NCBI GenBank assembly: GCA_003008705.1
Contig: PDUO01000055.1
Span: forward strand, 2,527-66,526
Direction of reading: 5' to 3'
DNA from: Pezicula radicicola
Lineage: Eukaryota; Ascomycota; Leotiomycetes; Helotiales; Dermateaceae
Length of the DNA stretch: 64,000 nucleotides
In this document: positions 46,522-58,434 of the stretch, piece by piece
How positions within the stretch are numbered: position 1 is the first letter of the stretch
How the letters are laid out: each line of letters starts with the position of its first letter
Position numbers and translations under genes: made by a program
Notes under the pieces: generated by a model
What the model saw: the letters and a program-made list of their open reading frames with translations, nothing else
What the model was told of the DNA's origin: nothing
Database searches by the model: none

Positions 46522-47312
46522 TTACTGGTTAGCCTTCGCCTTGTCCGCCAGAACCTTCGCAACAGCCGGTCTTGCAACCAACTTATTATTCCACTCCGCG
46601 AACTTTGGGAACTCCTTCTTGACGTCGAGATCCGGGACAAGCCAACCAAGGAGTGAGTTCCATGTAACCCACGCAAGATCGGCGTACGAGACCTTGTTAC
46701 CGACGAGGTACTCGGTCTTTTGCTTCGTGAGATGGGCATCGATAACGCCAAGGACTCGACGAATCTCGTTGGCGTAGCGGACCTCGGCAGAGGGGAGGTT
46801 CTCGGAATGATAGTTTGAGAACCAGGCTTTCTGGCCAAAATATGGCCCCTGGCCGGACATCTGAAAGTGTAACCATTGGTATTCTGCGAACTTCTCGGGC
46901 GTAGTTTTGTAGTGCAGCTTGGCATCTTTGTCGTAGGTCTCAATAAGGTATTGGATGATAGCTCCGGACTGTGGGTTGAGATGTTAGTAGGGCTGCTCAA
47001 CTGAGACGGAAAATCACGTCGTGCTGGGGGAAGTTCACCTCAGCCAAGTTGATGCCAGTGTTGGGGTCAACGATGGCCGGAACGCGGCCGTTGGGGTTGA
47101 GGCTGATGTAGGGCTCTTTCTTCATATCGGGGAATTCCAGAGATTTTGTCTGGTAAGGAAGGCCAAGCTCCTGGAGGAGAATGGCGACCTTCCATGGATT
47201 GGGACCCTGAAGACAGAATTAGATATGTTGGCGGGGATGAAGATTGAGGAAGCTTCTCTGGAGACGCTGTACTTACCGAAGGATGAGAGTAGAGCACGAT
47301 TGGCTGAGACAT
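46522..47312 (-). CDS. Glutathione S-transferase, Ure2-like class
   Basis: Cytosolic GST of about 215 residues in three exons. The N-terminal thioredoxin-like domain reads MSQPIVLYSHPS-GPNPWKVAILLQELGLPY across intron 1, then PNGRVPAIVDPNTGINLAE and, after intron 2, SGAIIQYLIETYDK (the ESGAI glutathione-binding turn). The all-alpha domain has FQMSGQGPYFGQKAWF, typical of fungal Ure2p-like/YfcG-related GSTs, and ends VARPAVAKVLADKAKANQ. ATG 47312. Both introns are GT-AG with clean phase. Such enzymes conjugate glutathione to electrophiles or have disulfide-reductase activity. It lies near oxidoreductases and exporters, consistent with detoxification, but shares no obvious promoter element with them. 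Confidence 0.92.
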
Positions 47313-47742
47313 CTTGATAATAGTGGGAGGTGAGTTGGAAGTATTTGACTTGGAGGGATATCGGGTCAAGGATCTAAGTTGAGACTCAAGTTTAAAGTAA
47401 AAGAGAAATTGAGATGAGAATTGGAGAAGATGGTTAGTTGTTCTGGAAGTTTGGAAGTTCTCTAACTCCCTTTATAGACAGTCCCTCTGCCTCGATCCCA
47501 TGGATTTCTAAGCACATCGATTGAATGTGCAAAACCTAATACCTTGATATCTTTCTATGTATTTCTACGTAGTTGGATTGGTAATACACGAGACGCACTG
47601 TTTTCAGCCTCAGAAGGAATCCTCCAGCTCAGCTCACTGTTATGCTACCCCTATTGGGTTACCTGCCAAGCGATTGGGAACGCAGGAGAATAGCCTTGCA
47701 CTAGACCTAGCCAAGATGCTGTGTGCCTAAACCCTGCTGACA

Positions 47743-47887
47743 GCGTATAAGTATTGTCAATTCTAAGTATAGTCCCTGGTCTAGAATAGAGTGGAGCTTA
47801 TAATTTTGCGTGCAGAATTGCCAGAATTAGTTAGTTTAAGCCTATTCTAGACTAATAATTAAGTTGGAATTGATGGTACTTATGCGC
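47743..47887. mobile_element. MITE family A, copy 1
   Basis: About 145 bp with long terminal inverted repeats: GCGTATAAGTATTGTCAATT at the left, and at the right the reverse complement of GCGCATAAGTACCATCAATT. The whole element aligns, in reverse orientation, with the copy at 51258-51427; differences are mostly C/T and G/A. Its right border is interrupted by element B. Confidence 0.8.
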
Positions 47888-47889
47888 TA

Positions 47890-48067
47890 TCCCTTCCCTC
47901 GAATATTGGCCAACACTTAGGCCATAGTGACGTGTAATAAAGTATCTATCAAACAGAGTAGTTCTAGCTAATAAACTTCTAGTATTTGCCTCTGAGACGC
48001 GTTACGCGATTATAGACGAGCAGAGTGTTAAATCCCTGCCTAAATAACCAACATTCGAGGGAAGGGA
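47890..48067. mobile_element. MITE family B, nested beside copy 1 of family A
   Basis: Inverted ends TATCCCTTCCCTCGAAT (47888-47904) and ATTCGAGGGAAGGGATA (48053-48069) are perfect over 17 bp and extend to 22 bp with one mismatch. TA flanks both sides. Removing the element and one TA rejoins family A's border with TACCTTTGTA, the sequence that follows copy 2 of family A, so B inserted later at a TA site as Tc1/mariner-type MITEs do. Confidence 0.75.
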
Positions 48068-48217
48068 TACCTTTGTACGTACCATACTCTTTGTTAGGCT
48101 CCTATTACATATTTCGGCTGTACAGTTCGTGGCTTGGCTTACCTCTTTGGATTCATGCAGAAACGCTTTGAGTTCGTTGGTGGCTTTTTGAAGAACGGCT
48201 GAACTTTCCGGCCGCAT
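48068..48217 (-). other. Possible first-exon remnant
   Basis: ATG at 48217 opens MRPESSAVLQKATNELKAFL followed by HESKE and a good GTAAGC donor. No in-phase downstream exon is found before the MITE pair. It may be a gene start cut off by element insertion, or chance. Confidence 0.25.
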
Positions 48218-48893
48218 GTTTTAGGGAATTTCAATGGAATGTAATACACAGATGCAGTACTCGGTTAGTTAAAAATTGAAACAAGAAGATCAATAATTCC
48301 TCCCAGGAAATGACAGCATCCAAGTTGTTGTAGACGTGATTGTGAGAGTGCAAAAGCAGTAAATAGAAACATTGAGAAATAGAGTTTCCTCCCATTCCAT
48401 TAGTTGAATCCTATAGGCTTAACTCAATTTGATTAATAATCAGAACGCGGAATCAATCGGAAGACTTTCGAAATCTGTAGGTCGAATATTCAGGCACTTG
48501 ATTATCTATATTCAAGCCCATGAATATCTAGAAAGTTATGCTTAATATGAAGCATAAGATATTAAAGTATAATATAAGATATCACAAGGTTAGTATTTAT
48601 AGAGTATATATAAATCTATATACTTTAAGATTTATATTCCCATAAAAAGATAAAGAAATTATAAATTACTAAAGGTCATTTATATAGGAATTATAACTTT
48701 ATATTAAATAACCTATATTAGGCTTAGGTGATAAAATAATAATTGTACAAACTTAATTTGCTAAATATTTCTAATAGCTTCAATATTGAACGACATTCAG
48801 AGAAATAACAGGTCAATGTATGGCGTGGAAGCACTTAGAAAGCTTGTGCAGATCTTAGAAATCTTCGATTTGCACAAAAACAATGGCATTGTT
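48218..48893. other. AT-rich intergenic stretch
   Basis: Gene-free; 48530-48780 is AT-rich with TATA-like runs. It adjoins the 3' end of the GMC gene. Confidence 0.5.
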
Positions 48894-51145
48894 CTAAAAT
48901 CCTAAGGGCTTAGTCTTAATATCATCCGCAATCTTCTCCGCAAGACCATCTGTACAAGTAAATCCGTTAGTCAAAAGCCTCTACCAAGCAGCCACCATCA
49001 ACTGCAACAGCATCTGGAGCAACTCACAAATAGTACTGACTGGATGCCCCGGCGGCAGCAACGCAAACGCACTCGCATCCACAACCCTTAACCCCTTAAC
49101 GCCTATTACCCGCGCCTGTGTATCTACCACGGCCATCGGATCGCTCGTCTTCCCCATCTTACACGTGCACGACGCATGCCAAACCGTCTGAAAGCCCCTT
49201 TTGATCTCTGCGAGCAGATCTGCATCAGTCTGCCCAACCGCCGCTCCAGGATAGTACTCTGGACCTATCAGGACTGGTTTCAGAGCTGTGGTCGCGAATA
49301 GCTCTCGTAGGCGCTTATACGCCGCGATCGCAACAGCCTGGTCAGCTGGGTGGGTGAGCCAGCGGGGATCGATGAGTGGTGCATCGGCCGCGTCAGAGGA
49401 ATTGATGGAAACAGTTCCTCGCGAGAGGGGTGCCACGAGGGCCGCGACGACGGAGATATAATTGTAGCTATCTGTGGGTGACATAGTGGCGTAGTTCACA
49501 TTATTACCCAAGAAACCGCCGACGCTGAGGTACTCGACTTCGGGCCAGTCGGCAGGGAAAGTTGCAAGTGAGGCAATAATAGGGTCTGAGAAACACGAGC
49601 GGGACGAGTTGGGGAGTTTTTCCCATGCTGTGGGTGGTCAGTACGGGGGAGGGCAGAGATGGAGGACAGGAAGAGAGACGCACCGAAGAAGTCGCCGCCT
49701 GTGTTAGTTAGGATGCCGGCTTGCCTTTCGAGGAAGTCATCAGCTGCCTTAGCTGCGAACTGGGGATTCCCTAATGAGGAGCCGCTAATCACGTTTACGC
49801 GGTAGCTGGGGCCAAAGAACAAATGGTCCTGTTCATATCGTCAGTCGTGTTCCGAATCGTACAAATCCAACCTTTCTCCTCCTTCTGCTATATATCATAC
49901 AGAAGTCGCCCACTCACCCACATATTTTGCCCTACACCCGGCAGTTCCATGACAACCGGAATCTTAAACTTCTCCAACGTCGATCTCGGGCCCACGCCCG
50001 AAAGCATCAGGAGCTGTGGGCTCTGGAACGCCCCCGCCGAAAGCACCACCTCCCTCTTCGCACTAAGAGTGTACTCCCTCCCCGAAGTCTCGACGACGAC
50101 GCCAGTGGCGCGTTTCTGGGAATCAAACAGCACCTTCTTCGCCAACGACTGTTTGAAGACAATCAGATTCCCCCTCTCCAGCGCCGGTTCTAGGAATGCC
50201 GTCTCAGAGCTCTCTCTCGTCTGTGACTTCGCATCAATAGTCTCCATCACATACGAAGACCCGAACAAAGTTCCGCTGGTGAAGCCCTGAGTCGGCATGA
50301 TGCCAATCTCCTCGAGGCCTTTTTGCACCCATGAGCTCATGGCCATGGCGTAGTTTGAGAACGTCACGGAAACCGGCCCAGTACCGCTACCCGGACCGAG
50401 GGTGGCGAGGTCATAGGATGGCGTGGCATTGGGAGCCCGCTTAGAAGGGTCAGGTGGGGTGAAGTGTAGGCTTTTCTGGAGATAGGGTAGGAAGGAGGAC
50501 CAGCTGTAGGATGGATCGCCAACCTCGGCGGCCCAAAGATCGTAAGAATCTTTGGTACCGCGCTGGTAGGCCATGTAGTTGCGCGCTGAAGAACCGCCGA
50601 GGCATTTGCCGCGAGCATAATGGACTGTTGCGTTGTTTGCGGCCTTCAAAGATGGTTAGAACGGCATATCTTCACGATTCAGTATCCATCCTGCGATGGA
50701 ATTTTGGAGGGCTATTTACCTCCTGCGGCTCCGTAACAAATCCCCAATCAATCAAGGGATTGTAATTCGTTGTAGACTTGTCGGTCCCCGCCGACGAAAA
50801 AAGTGGTATCTGGCTAACATTTCCGTTATCAATCTCATAAAAGCCTCCTGCTTCAATGACGGCGATTATCCAGCTGCCATTTTCTGAAAGTCTATTTGCG
50901 AGCGCAAGACCTGAAAATTGTCAGGTATTTGTCTCCCTCAACACTGGTTCAAGTTGTAACATGCCTGCTGTTCCACCTCCAACAATCACGTAGTCGAATG
51001 TCTGGTTTCCAGGGATGCCAAAGGAACTTCCTAACAGTTTATCTGATTTTCCGGGGTCATCGTTAACGTATGGGCCAAAGGGGCTGGCATGGGACGGCAC
51101 AAGCAGAGAAAGGAGGGGTAGGTAACTGAGAAATTGGCTCTTCAT
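48894..51145 (-). CDS. Secreted GMC (glucose-methanol-choline) FAD oxidoreductase
   Basis: Flavoprotein alcohol oxidase/dehydrogenase of about 610 residues with a signal peptide (LSYLPLLSLLVPSHA). The FAD Rossmann motif FDYVIVGGGTAG-LALANRL spans intron 1. Other marks: GMC signature 1 GKCLGGSSARNYMAYQRG, signature 2-type GAFQSPQLLMLSGVGP, and catalytic region VWHASCTCKMG with GLRVVDASAFALLPPGHP. The last splice (intron from about 49007, phase 1) replaces an apparent early stop at 48981 with YGLAEKIADDIKTKPLGF, the standard FAD-binding end. Intron 1 (50911-50964) begins with GC; only this choice restores GGGTAGLALANRL. Aryl-alcohol oxidase- or choline-dehydrogenase-like function is possible; the substrate is unknown. 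Two inverted MITE-A copies bracket the gene. Confidence 0.9.
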
Positions 51146-51257
51146 GATGAAGGTGTATTCGCTAGATGGGTTAGTTAAGGAGGCGGCGACTCGTTAGTAG
51201 AGAGAGGGGAAGCACTGGTGAGTTGAAGAGGAATCCTTCTCGATCTTAAATCCAAAG

Positions 51258-51427
51258 TACGAAGGTACAGCGCATAAGTACTATCAATTCTAACTTAATC
51301 ATCAGTCTGGAATGGGTTTAAATCATCTAATTTCCGGAAATTCTACACGAAAAAATATAAGCTCTACTCTATTCTAGATTAGGGATTACAGTTGGAATTG
51401 ACAATACTTATGCGGTGTACCTTTGTA
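51258..51427. mobile_element. MITE family A, copy 2
   Basis: 170 bp with inverted ends CGAAGGTACAGCGCATAAG and, at the right, the complement of CAAAGGTACACCGCATAAG. Flanked by TA on both sides. Inverted relative to copy 1 at 47743. It lies 113 bp upstream of the GMC start codon, so it may carry promoter or chromatin signals (inference). Confidence 0.85.
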
Positions 51428-52720
51428 ACTGCTTGTAGATAATTGTCCGCTGGTTCGACCTTGTTTTATGCATATTCCTGCTGTTGTGTCTTCATCTTGC
51501 ATTTCCTGGTCAGTCGATACCGGCATGTCTTGGACAGTTTGTTACAGTACGTACTGAGGGTAATGGTTGTCACCGCCTACAGGATAAGCGATGGGCAGAA
51601 TCCCGATCAGAAATGAAGAATCTGTTTTAACTTTGACCTTAGCCGTGACCAAAAAAATGAAGACTCGGTTTTCACTTTAACCTTCGCGGTGACTAAACGG
51701 AATAGGTAAGGTCCCAAAAAAATGCCAAAATGACCAGTGTGGCTAACAATATGACGACATATCATATCGATTGCAATACGAAGTATAGGCAATATAATAC
51801 CAAGATTCTTATATTGTGGCGATACGACATAATATTAGAAACCTAATATTGTACCAATATGATATTAGGTTTCCAATATTGACAATATATTGTCATATTG
51901 TAGTATTGTTTACTAATAGCGTAATATACTTACAATAGCCCGGGGAGTAGCTTTTCCACACCTTAAACCAACGACACCTGTCAGGAATTGCTTAGTAATT
52001 ATAGAAACTACTTCGCAGTGTGGCAACTCTATATCTCCTAAATAGCTTTAATTTAATTGGTTCTTTATCTATTTCTGACAACACGAAATGGTAAAATGTC
52101 TTCAAACTAGAATTTGATTTAAGACCATATTATAAAATGCAAAATAGGATATAGAGGTTCTAATACTGCAAGCGGAACGATATTCAAAGTCTGATATCAA
52201 TGTAGGTAATATCGTATGGTTTCTATTGTTAGTAACACTGGCGACGACACGTCGGAGGCTTACAGTTTTGAAACTTAGAAAATCGTAGTCGGAAAAGTAG
52301 TACATGTGTAACACATGATTTGACGTAATAAATAGGGTTAGATGTAGATTTGAGACCTTAAAAGTTTTACGAAAATATTTGTTAATTGAGTGAGTGCAGA
52401 ATTTCCGATTGGTTTTGATAGTACCGAGGTTATTGATTAAAGGAAAGTTGAATGAAAATTGAGGCCGTCTATTTTATTCCAGTACCATAACGCTATGCTA
52501 AAAATTACATCTCTCTCAAACAAATAACATATTCTATAATTCGCAGGACTTGTCCCTGTCTTATGACCGGACCGGAGAAATAGTTCAAGGCCGGGTTGCC
52601 TATGGCCGAACCAAATTGAGGTGGTGTTTTCAATTGCCTGCACGTGTAGCGTGGAACGCCTTGTTTCTCTATACACAGACTTGTTAGATTCATTCAAGCT
52701 GTAGAAATAACTAAACGGCT
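51428..52720. other. Gene-free stretch with an 11-bp hairpin
   Basis: No gene. GAAACCTAATA (51838-51848) and TATTAGGTTTC (51863-51873) form a perfect inverted repeat with a 14-bp loop, inside a run of ATATTG-like motifs (51810-51910). An open frame at 52437-52697 could be an extra last exon of the MFS gene, but nothing supports it strongly. Confidence 0.45.
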
Positions 52721-54839
52721 TCAGCCTACCTTGATAAAAATAGAGACTAAAAGTGCAACGGCTGCCCCTACATACGCGGGAATGAATCTTGGAAGTCAGA
52801 TATTTTCCATCGAGGTAGGGTTAGATAACAGAAGACTTACATCTTACGAAGACTGTCAACAATGGCCGAGACGGCCTGATCTTGGAGTTCCTTGGGAATT
52901 ATGTCTATGGCATTAGATGACGTTCCTAAGCGACGAAATCAGCTTTGTAGGGTCAAAATGGGGAGATCGTGTCACCAACCGCTGATAACTACTCGAAGCT
53001 GAGCCTCAGAAATGTTGGGCAGTAGTGCTCTCAGCGACTTGAGGGCCTCGTTGATAAAGACTGCCCCTCCAATTGAAAGACCGAACACGATCCCAATAAA
53101 TTGTGCTATTAGTAAGTGTTAGTACACGGCCTGGAAGTCCTCATATGAATTTCTTGGAAATATTTTTGTCTCTGAAACGTACCCAGCATCATGAACCTGC
53201 AATCAATAGTCAGTTTGGGAAACTAAGGTAACTGCAAAAAGAGGAAACTGATTAGAAGGTACTCACGCGATCGCATGAGACGTATCAGCTGGGGGGACTA
53301 CAGTTTGAATCGTTGCGTAACCAGCCTAAGCGAAGAAGAATCAGTCAATGTAGCTTTGCATAGAGGAAGAAAGCTTATGCATGCCTGAATGAAAGCCCCA
53401 GATCCGATAGCAACTAGAATTTCGTATCCGTAAATCTTGGCGACACTAGTGTTATTATCTATTCGGGCTGCGAATCATGTTAGGTGCAAGGACAGGAATA
53501 TGGAGTCAGCGCGACTTACACAGTAGAACATCTCCAACCAAAGCCAAAGCGCCGCCTATCAGATACCAGGGCTGGTAGTAACCCAATTTACTCATAAAGT
53601 ACCCATTCGCCATGATCGCTGCGCTTAGAACAATGATAAGCGGGAGTAGGCGCACAGCAGCTTCCAGTGCATTGTCGCCTCTTGAAAACTGGAAGTAGAC
53701 AGGAATGTAATAAATTGGCAAGAACCCAGCAGCGTTGCAACCAGCAGCTGCCACAAAAAGTAGATTGGCCTCTTTAATTCTGAGTAGGTGGCATGGGAAC
53801 ATACGTTCCTCCTTTGTAGTGAACCAAGTGAACTTTTGCTGGACGGCAAAGGCAACCAGGGAGACGGCGAAGATGACGAATAGAGCAATGATCTGGCCGC
53901 TGTTCCAGGCGTACAGTGCGTTCCCAAAGTTGATCGCCATTACGAGGCACAGTATGGTAGCAATTGAGAGCACGGCACCAACAATATCAAAGTTCTTACC
54001 GCGGTCTTTGAGTGTGGTGTCGGTGGGTTGAGGGTCGAAAGGAGGAATCATGAACAGATATACAGGAGCGAAGACGCCACCAATGACTATGAATCTTGTC
54101 AGAAGAACTGGACTCTTTTCTGTATGTGTTGTGACTTACTTAGGTTAAGATAGAATGCCCATCTCCAGTTGATCTGATCGAACCCACCGCCCACGACAGG
54201 GCCGAGGACAGTCCCTAGGCCCCAGACAAAGCCGACCAAACTGAGATATGCAGGCCTCTCTTTGTCAGTGGTGTTAACGGAAAGAAGTGTAAGGATGCCG
54301 AAGTATATGCCATTGCCTGCCATACCGAGGAAGACACGCCCGACGATCATAGCGCTCATGGTTGGCGCGGCGCCGCAGAGGGCAGACGAGGCGAGAAAGA
54401 GAACGACAGAGATGATATAGAGCCACTTTGCGTTGTATTTCCCGTAGAGTTTACCAAGTGGAAGGACTGTGACAATACTGCCAACCATGAATCCGACGGA
54501 GAGCCATGGAAGAAGTGGCACGCTGTCGAACTCGTTGACGATCGAAGGGACGAGGTCAGCAACAATGGTACCATCGAGAGAGTACATGAACATGCTGAAG
54601 AGAATGGCGGTAACCACCAAAAACCACTATTGGAGACAATTAGAGTTTGATGCATGCATGGAAGGTGATGAAGTGCTCACCCGTAATCCATGAATTTTGC
54701 GAGGTGGATTAATGACTTCCTCGGCGCCAGCCTGAGAATTCTCCTGGTCGACGGCATGATTGTTTAGCGATTGGGTGGAGACCTTTTCGGAAGACATTGT
54801 AGCAGGGGAGGTTTCAACGAATTGTTGATTGATAGACAT
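52721..54839 (-). CDS. MFS transporter, drug-exporter type
   Basis: Membrane transporter of about 550 residues in nine exons. Starts MSINQQFVETSPATMSSEKV at ATG 54839, with a hydrophilic N-terminal tail. Helix 1 plus motif: MFMYSLDGTIVADLVPSIV. Then LPLGKLYGKYNAKWLY (motif A), [30 protein letters not shown] (motif C) and INWRWAFYLN. The second half contains NAAGFLPIYYIPVYFQFSRG and QAGYATIQTVVPPADTSHA. The last exon ends AAVALLVSIFIKVG at 52721. The intron at 53326-53384 starts GC (GCATGC); no GT donor can keep FIQ-AGYATIQ in frame. Similar to DHA2-type exporters. It is not divergent with a regulator, unlike the exporter at 4401. Confidence 0.85.
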
Positions 54840-56086
54840 GTTAGAGAACAGGAATAAGGAGACGAGAAGAAGAGGAAGCTTTTGAAGTACAGTTCACGCT
54901 TACTCTGTAATATTTACCATTGTGAAATTTGCCTTAACTACGCCGCCGCCCCGTATGAAGTAATCAATGATGAAGCTGCGGTTTTCAGCTCTCCAGCCAC
55001 TAGTACGAACACCGCCTCATCGTCGCCAAGGGTTGTACGTTTGCACATAGAGATTTGCCGTTAAATTAACCAAACTCTGGCTGCAAGCGGTTCTTTACAA
55101 TTAAGGTTAGTTAATTCCTCGCGTTGTGAATCTAGCCCCCAACAAAGAAGAGCTAGCATTGGCGAGAATGTGGGCTGTGTCAATTCAAAATTCTTGTGCT
55201 CAGAGTGAATATTTCGGTGTCTGATTGCCATGAAAAAAAAAAAGCCAAAACGACAGAAATCAAGAGTTGGACATTTCAGATGTGCATCAAGTATCTTTAG
55301 AGACGCCTAGATCCCGGAATGGGTGCCCATGGGGTCGCCACGGGTAGTGCCAAGGGGCCAACGAGTACCCACGAGTTAATCTAAAGACCTACTTCGTACA
55401 GGCCCAAACAAACCCTATTTCCGTCTGAACGCAACTAACCAGTTATAGATAAAAGGCGACTTTCCAGTTAAGTGATTAGTTGATTACCCTGGATTTACAC
55501 AGCCGCAGCTTAAACAGTAATATGGTTTGTTTAAGCCTGTACGCAGTATGTCTTACCTTATATATAGTACTATAACTCTATAGGTTCCTTAGAAGTAGGA
55601 TAACTACCTCTTAATAATAGTTCTTACATTGATTATTACTTAAGAAGTATAGAGTAGATTTTGTAGACACCTATGTAGAATACCAAGAACCCATGGGTTA
55701 CCCATACGTCATACCAAGAGCCCATAGGGCATCCACGGGTAATGCCAAGCACCCAATGGCTACCAAGGAGCTGGTTTGAAGGCTTATGGGCTACTCGTGG
55801 GTAGTGCTAAGGCCCCATGGGCCGGGTTAGGTTGGATTAGCCCATGGGTTGTGGTACCCATTCCGACCTCTAAAGAAGCCTCAATTTCATAGATCTAGAT
55901 ATATCACATCAATCTTCTCAGGAGGGCAAAACTTTGGTGAGAACGGTGGTAGTATTCTTACTAGATGAAGAAAAAGACAGAAAGCAGAAAGAGAGTAAAG
56001 AATGAAAATGGAAAATGGAAAATTTAAAGAGGCCCCAATTTCAATAGATCCAGATCCCCCTTGCATCAAGCACACCACTTCCCCAT
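54840..56086. other. Intergenic region dominated by an inverted-repeat element
   Basis: Promoter of the MFS gene, then a 583-bp repeat element (listed separately), then the 3' flank of the P450. No gene seen. Confidence 0.5.
55294..55876. repeat. Inverted-repeat element with internal CCCATGGG-type repeats
   Basis: The two ends share TCTTTAGAG and CGGAATGGGT in opposite orientation (55294-55326 and 55855-55876). Inside, a degenerate unit resembling CCCATRGGGYATCCACGGGT with AATGCCAAG recurs at about 55325, 55715 and 55785 (the last two near one end). Non-coding; probably a decayed transposon. Confidence 0.55.
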
Positions 56087-57808
56087 TCACAATTGACGTT
56101 TAGTAAAAATCATGTCCATCCCAGATTGCTTCGTGAACCAATGTCCCAGCACCTCCCACTCCTTGTCGGGGTTCTCCAGGCGAAAATCAAACATCCGAAT
56201 CAGCGCCGGGATGAACTTGACCATCTCCATCATGGATATGTTGCGTCCAATGCAGACACGTGGTCCCGCGCCGAACTGCATCCAAGTTAGCATACTGTAC
56301 AGTACAATTCAATAAATACTCTACTAGCCGAGCCAGCACTTACAGCCATATTGCATCGCTTCATCTCCTTCACCCTCTCCTCGCTCTCAAACCACCGCTC
56401 CGGCCTAAACTCCTCGGCATCTTCGCCATACACCTGCTTGTTCGCATGCATGACCCATGAATTGATCCCTACAATCGTGCCAGCCGGGATAAATTGCCCT
56501 GCGATCGTAACACCACCACTTGGAACCTCTCTTTCTAACACGAAACCCGTCGCAGCATGGGCGCGCAGGGCTTCTGTAATCACAGCCATCAGATACTCGA
56601 GCTTTACGGCGTCTGCATACTTGACCGGAGAGCTTAGAGCGCCCGAGGCGAACGCGTCGTCGATCTCTTTTCGCAATTTGGCATAAGCGTTTGGAGTGCG
56701 GCATAGGAAGTACAGGATGGCGCGCAAAGCGATGGCCGTGCTGTCAGAGCCTGCGATCAGGTTTGTTGTTGTGAGGGCGATGATCTCGGTGAAAGAGAGC
56801 TTGGCCTCATCTTTCTCCGAGACTTCCAGGAGGCGCCCGAGGATGTCGCGCTGGACGGTGGTCTGCTCGCCTTTGATGCGCTTGTTGATCATTTTGATTG
56901 CAAACTAGCATTTTACTTAGCATGTCGGCACCAAATTTTGACAAGACATACGTACGTTTTGGACCTCGTTGCTGCTTTCAAGGGGCAAGATGCGGAGCAC
57001 GATTGGATTCCCTAAGAGGACTTTGTGCATCCATGGTGCTTGGCCAATGATGGAGAGGTAGGCAAGTAGGCCGTCAATGGTCCCGATGCTCTTGCCAACA
57101 TCTGTGCCAGTCTCGAGGAAGCCGAGCTGCTCAGAGAAGTTGATCTCTCCGAGCGCATCGAAGGTGAAGTACTGGAGCCAGATACCGATATCAAAAGCCT
57201 TCTTGCCACCATCGCCGATCTCGTCAATGCGTTTGAGGAACAGGTCAATGACGGGTTGGACGTGTGGTTCGAGATCGGCTAGGGACGTCATGGAGTACGC
57301 ATTCACCGAGGCACGCTTGAGGTGAGCGTGATACTTCTCGGAGCGGGTGGTGAAGAGATTCGCGAGGAGTTTACCGTCGTAAAGTGCTTCGACGATGGGG
57401 TAAAAGGCAGTCTACTAGAGGTGAGCCACTATTTCCGAAAAGTTTGCATCCGTCTCGTCTCACCTTGAGATAAATTGGCTTGAAGCCGTAGATGGTAGAC
57501 AACGCTGCGGGGTCATCTACTGAAATCATATTGGGTCCAATTCTCACTAGGGGACCGTATTTTCGGTGCAAGGCAATATTGCGCTTTGGCATCTCTTGAT
57601 GCCATGCTGCGCTGATTTTCCAGAAATTGCTGATGCTGGCACTGAAGGGTCCTGGGATATGAGAAATGCCGGTGAAGTAGCGAGTGTAGACAATGTATAC
57701 GCCTAGAAGCAGTGGAAGCCAGACATAGAACTTGGTAAGGAGAGAAACAATAGTCTGTTTCCCATCGAAGTTGTAACTAAGGATAGTTGGATGAGTTGAT
57801 TTCTCCAT
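56087..57808 (-). CDS. Cytochrome P450 monooxygenase, intact
   Basis: ER-anchored P450 of about 519 residues in four exons. Marks: N-terminal helix VWLPLLLGVYIVYTRYF, hinge HIPGPFSASISNFWK, LHRKYGPLVRIGPNMISVDD, TAFYPIVEALYDGKL, YFTFDALGEINFSEQLGFL, I-helix IAGSDSTAIALRAIL, ExxR (EALRAH), EEFRPERW, haem loop FGAGPRVCIGRNIS. The tail (KEWEVLGHWFTKQSGMDMIF) resembles that of the dead P450 at 20940, so the two are of related subfamilies. Introns after YLK, after NEVQN and after CNMA are GT-AG and in phase. ATG 57808. Substrate unknown. Its neighbour at 58435 is divergent with a 626-bp gap and may share regulation. Confidence 0.93.
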
Positions 57809-58434
57809 GGCTAGATGCGTGAATGAAGAAAGGAGAGTAGAATGAAGAGGAATATTGAAAATGGAAAGAGAGAGTTGGATATTGTTGTGCCATTTGACAA
57901 CATCAAATATTGGCCTAAAGTCTAGACTTTCAACTCGGAGATGTACTAGTTAGTGGCGGAGGATTTACAGTTTGAACCCAGGACGCATGCTTAGGTGCGG
58001 CTGAGATTTAAACTACCATGTGCGGGGGGCGATGTTCCCGGTTTGTATAAACTTAAAATATTATCCTCCTAATGTAAGCTTACGGCGACCCGAAATGGAA
58101 TGTGGATAGCTGAGCCACTTGCATATGCATCCAAGCATGAGACTTGCTAAGAAATTCAGACTGCCCAAGCTTGGGGCTTGCTGTTTGCATCGAGGAGAAA
58201 GCCGTGGCCAGATCACAAAACAAAATGCGGTTGAGTTGGCAAGCTTTAGGATCGGTATATTGCGTTTTTAGCCTCGAAATTCAACCTAAGAGTGGCGATG
58301 CTCCAGACCTAGCTCTACTCTTGCACGTAAAGTGTTGAAATTGGAGCCCTCGTCTCATTTTTAGATTCCAGAGCAAAATTCATTCCTCGTCCTTCATCCT
58401 TCCTCAACTTAACCACACTCTTCCAGTAATTACT

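Noticed and set aside
48981..49010. Early stop of the GMC protein (ending LMVAAW)
   Set aside because: This is intron read-through. A phase-1 splice adds the conserved FAD-binding end and the stop moves to 48894.
52437..52697. Additional last exon of the MFS gene
   Set aside because: A possible splice exists, but the residues look unlike an MFS tail and the gene already has a natural stop at 52721.
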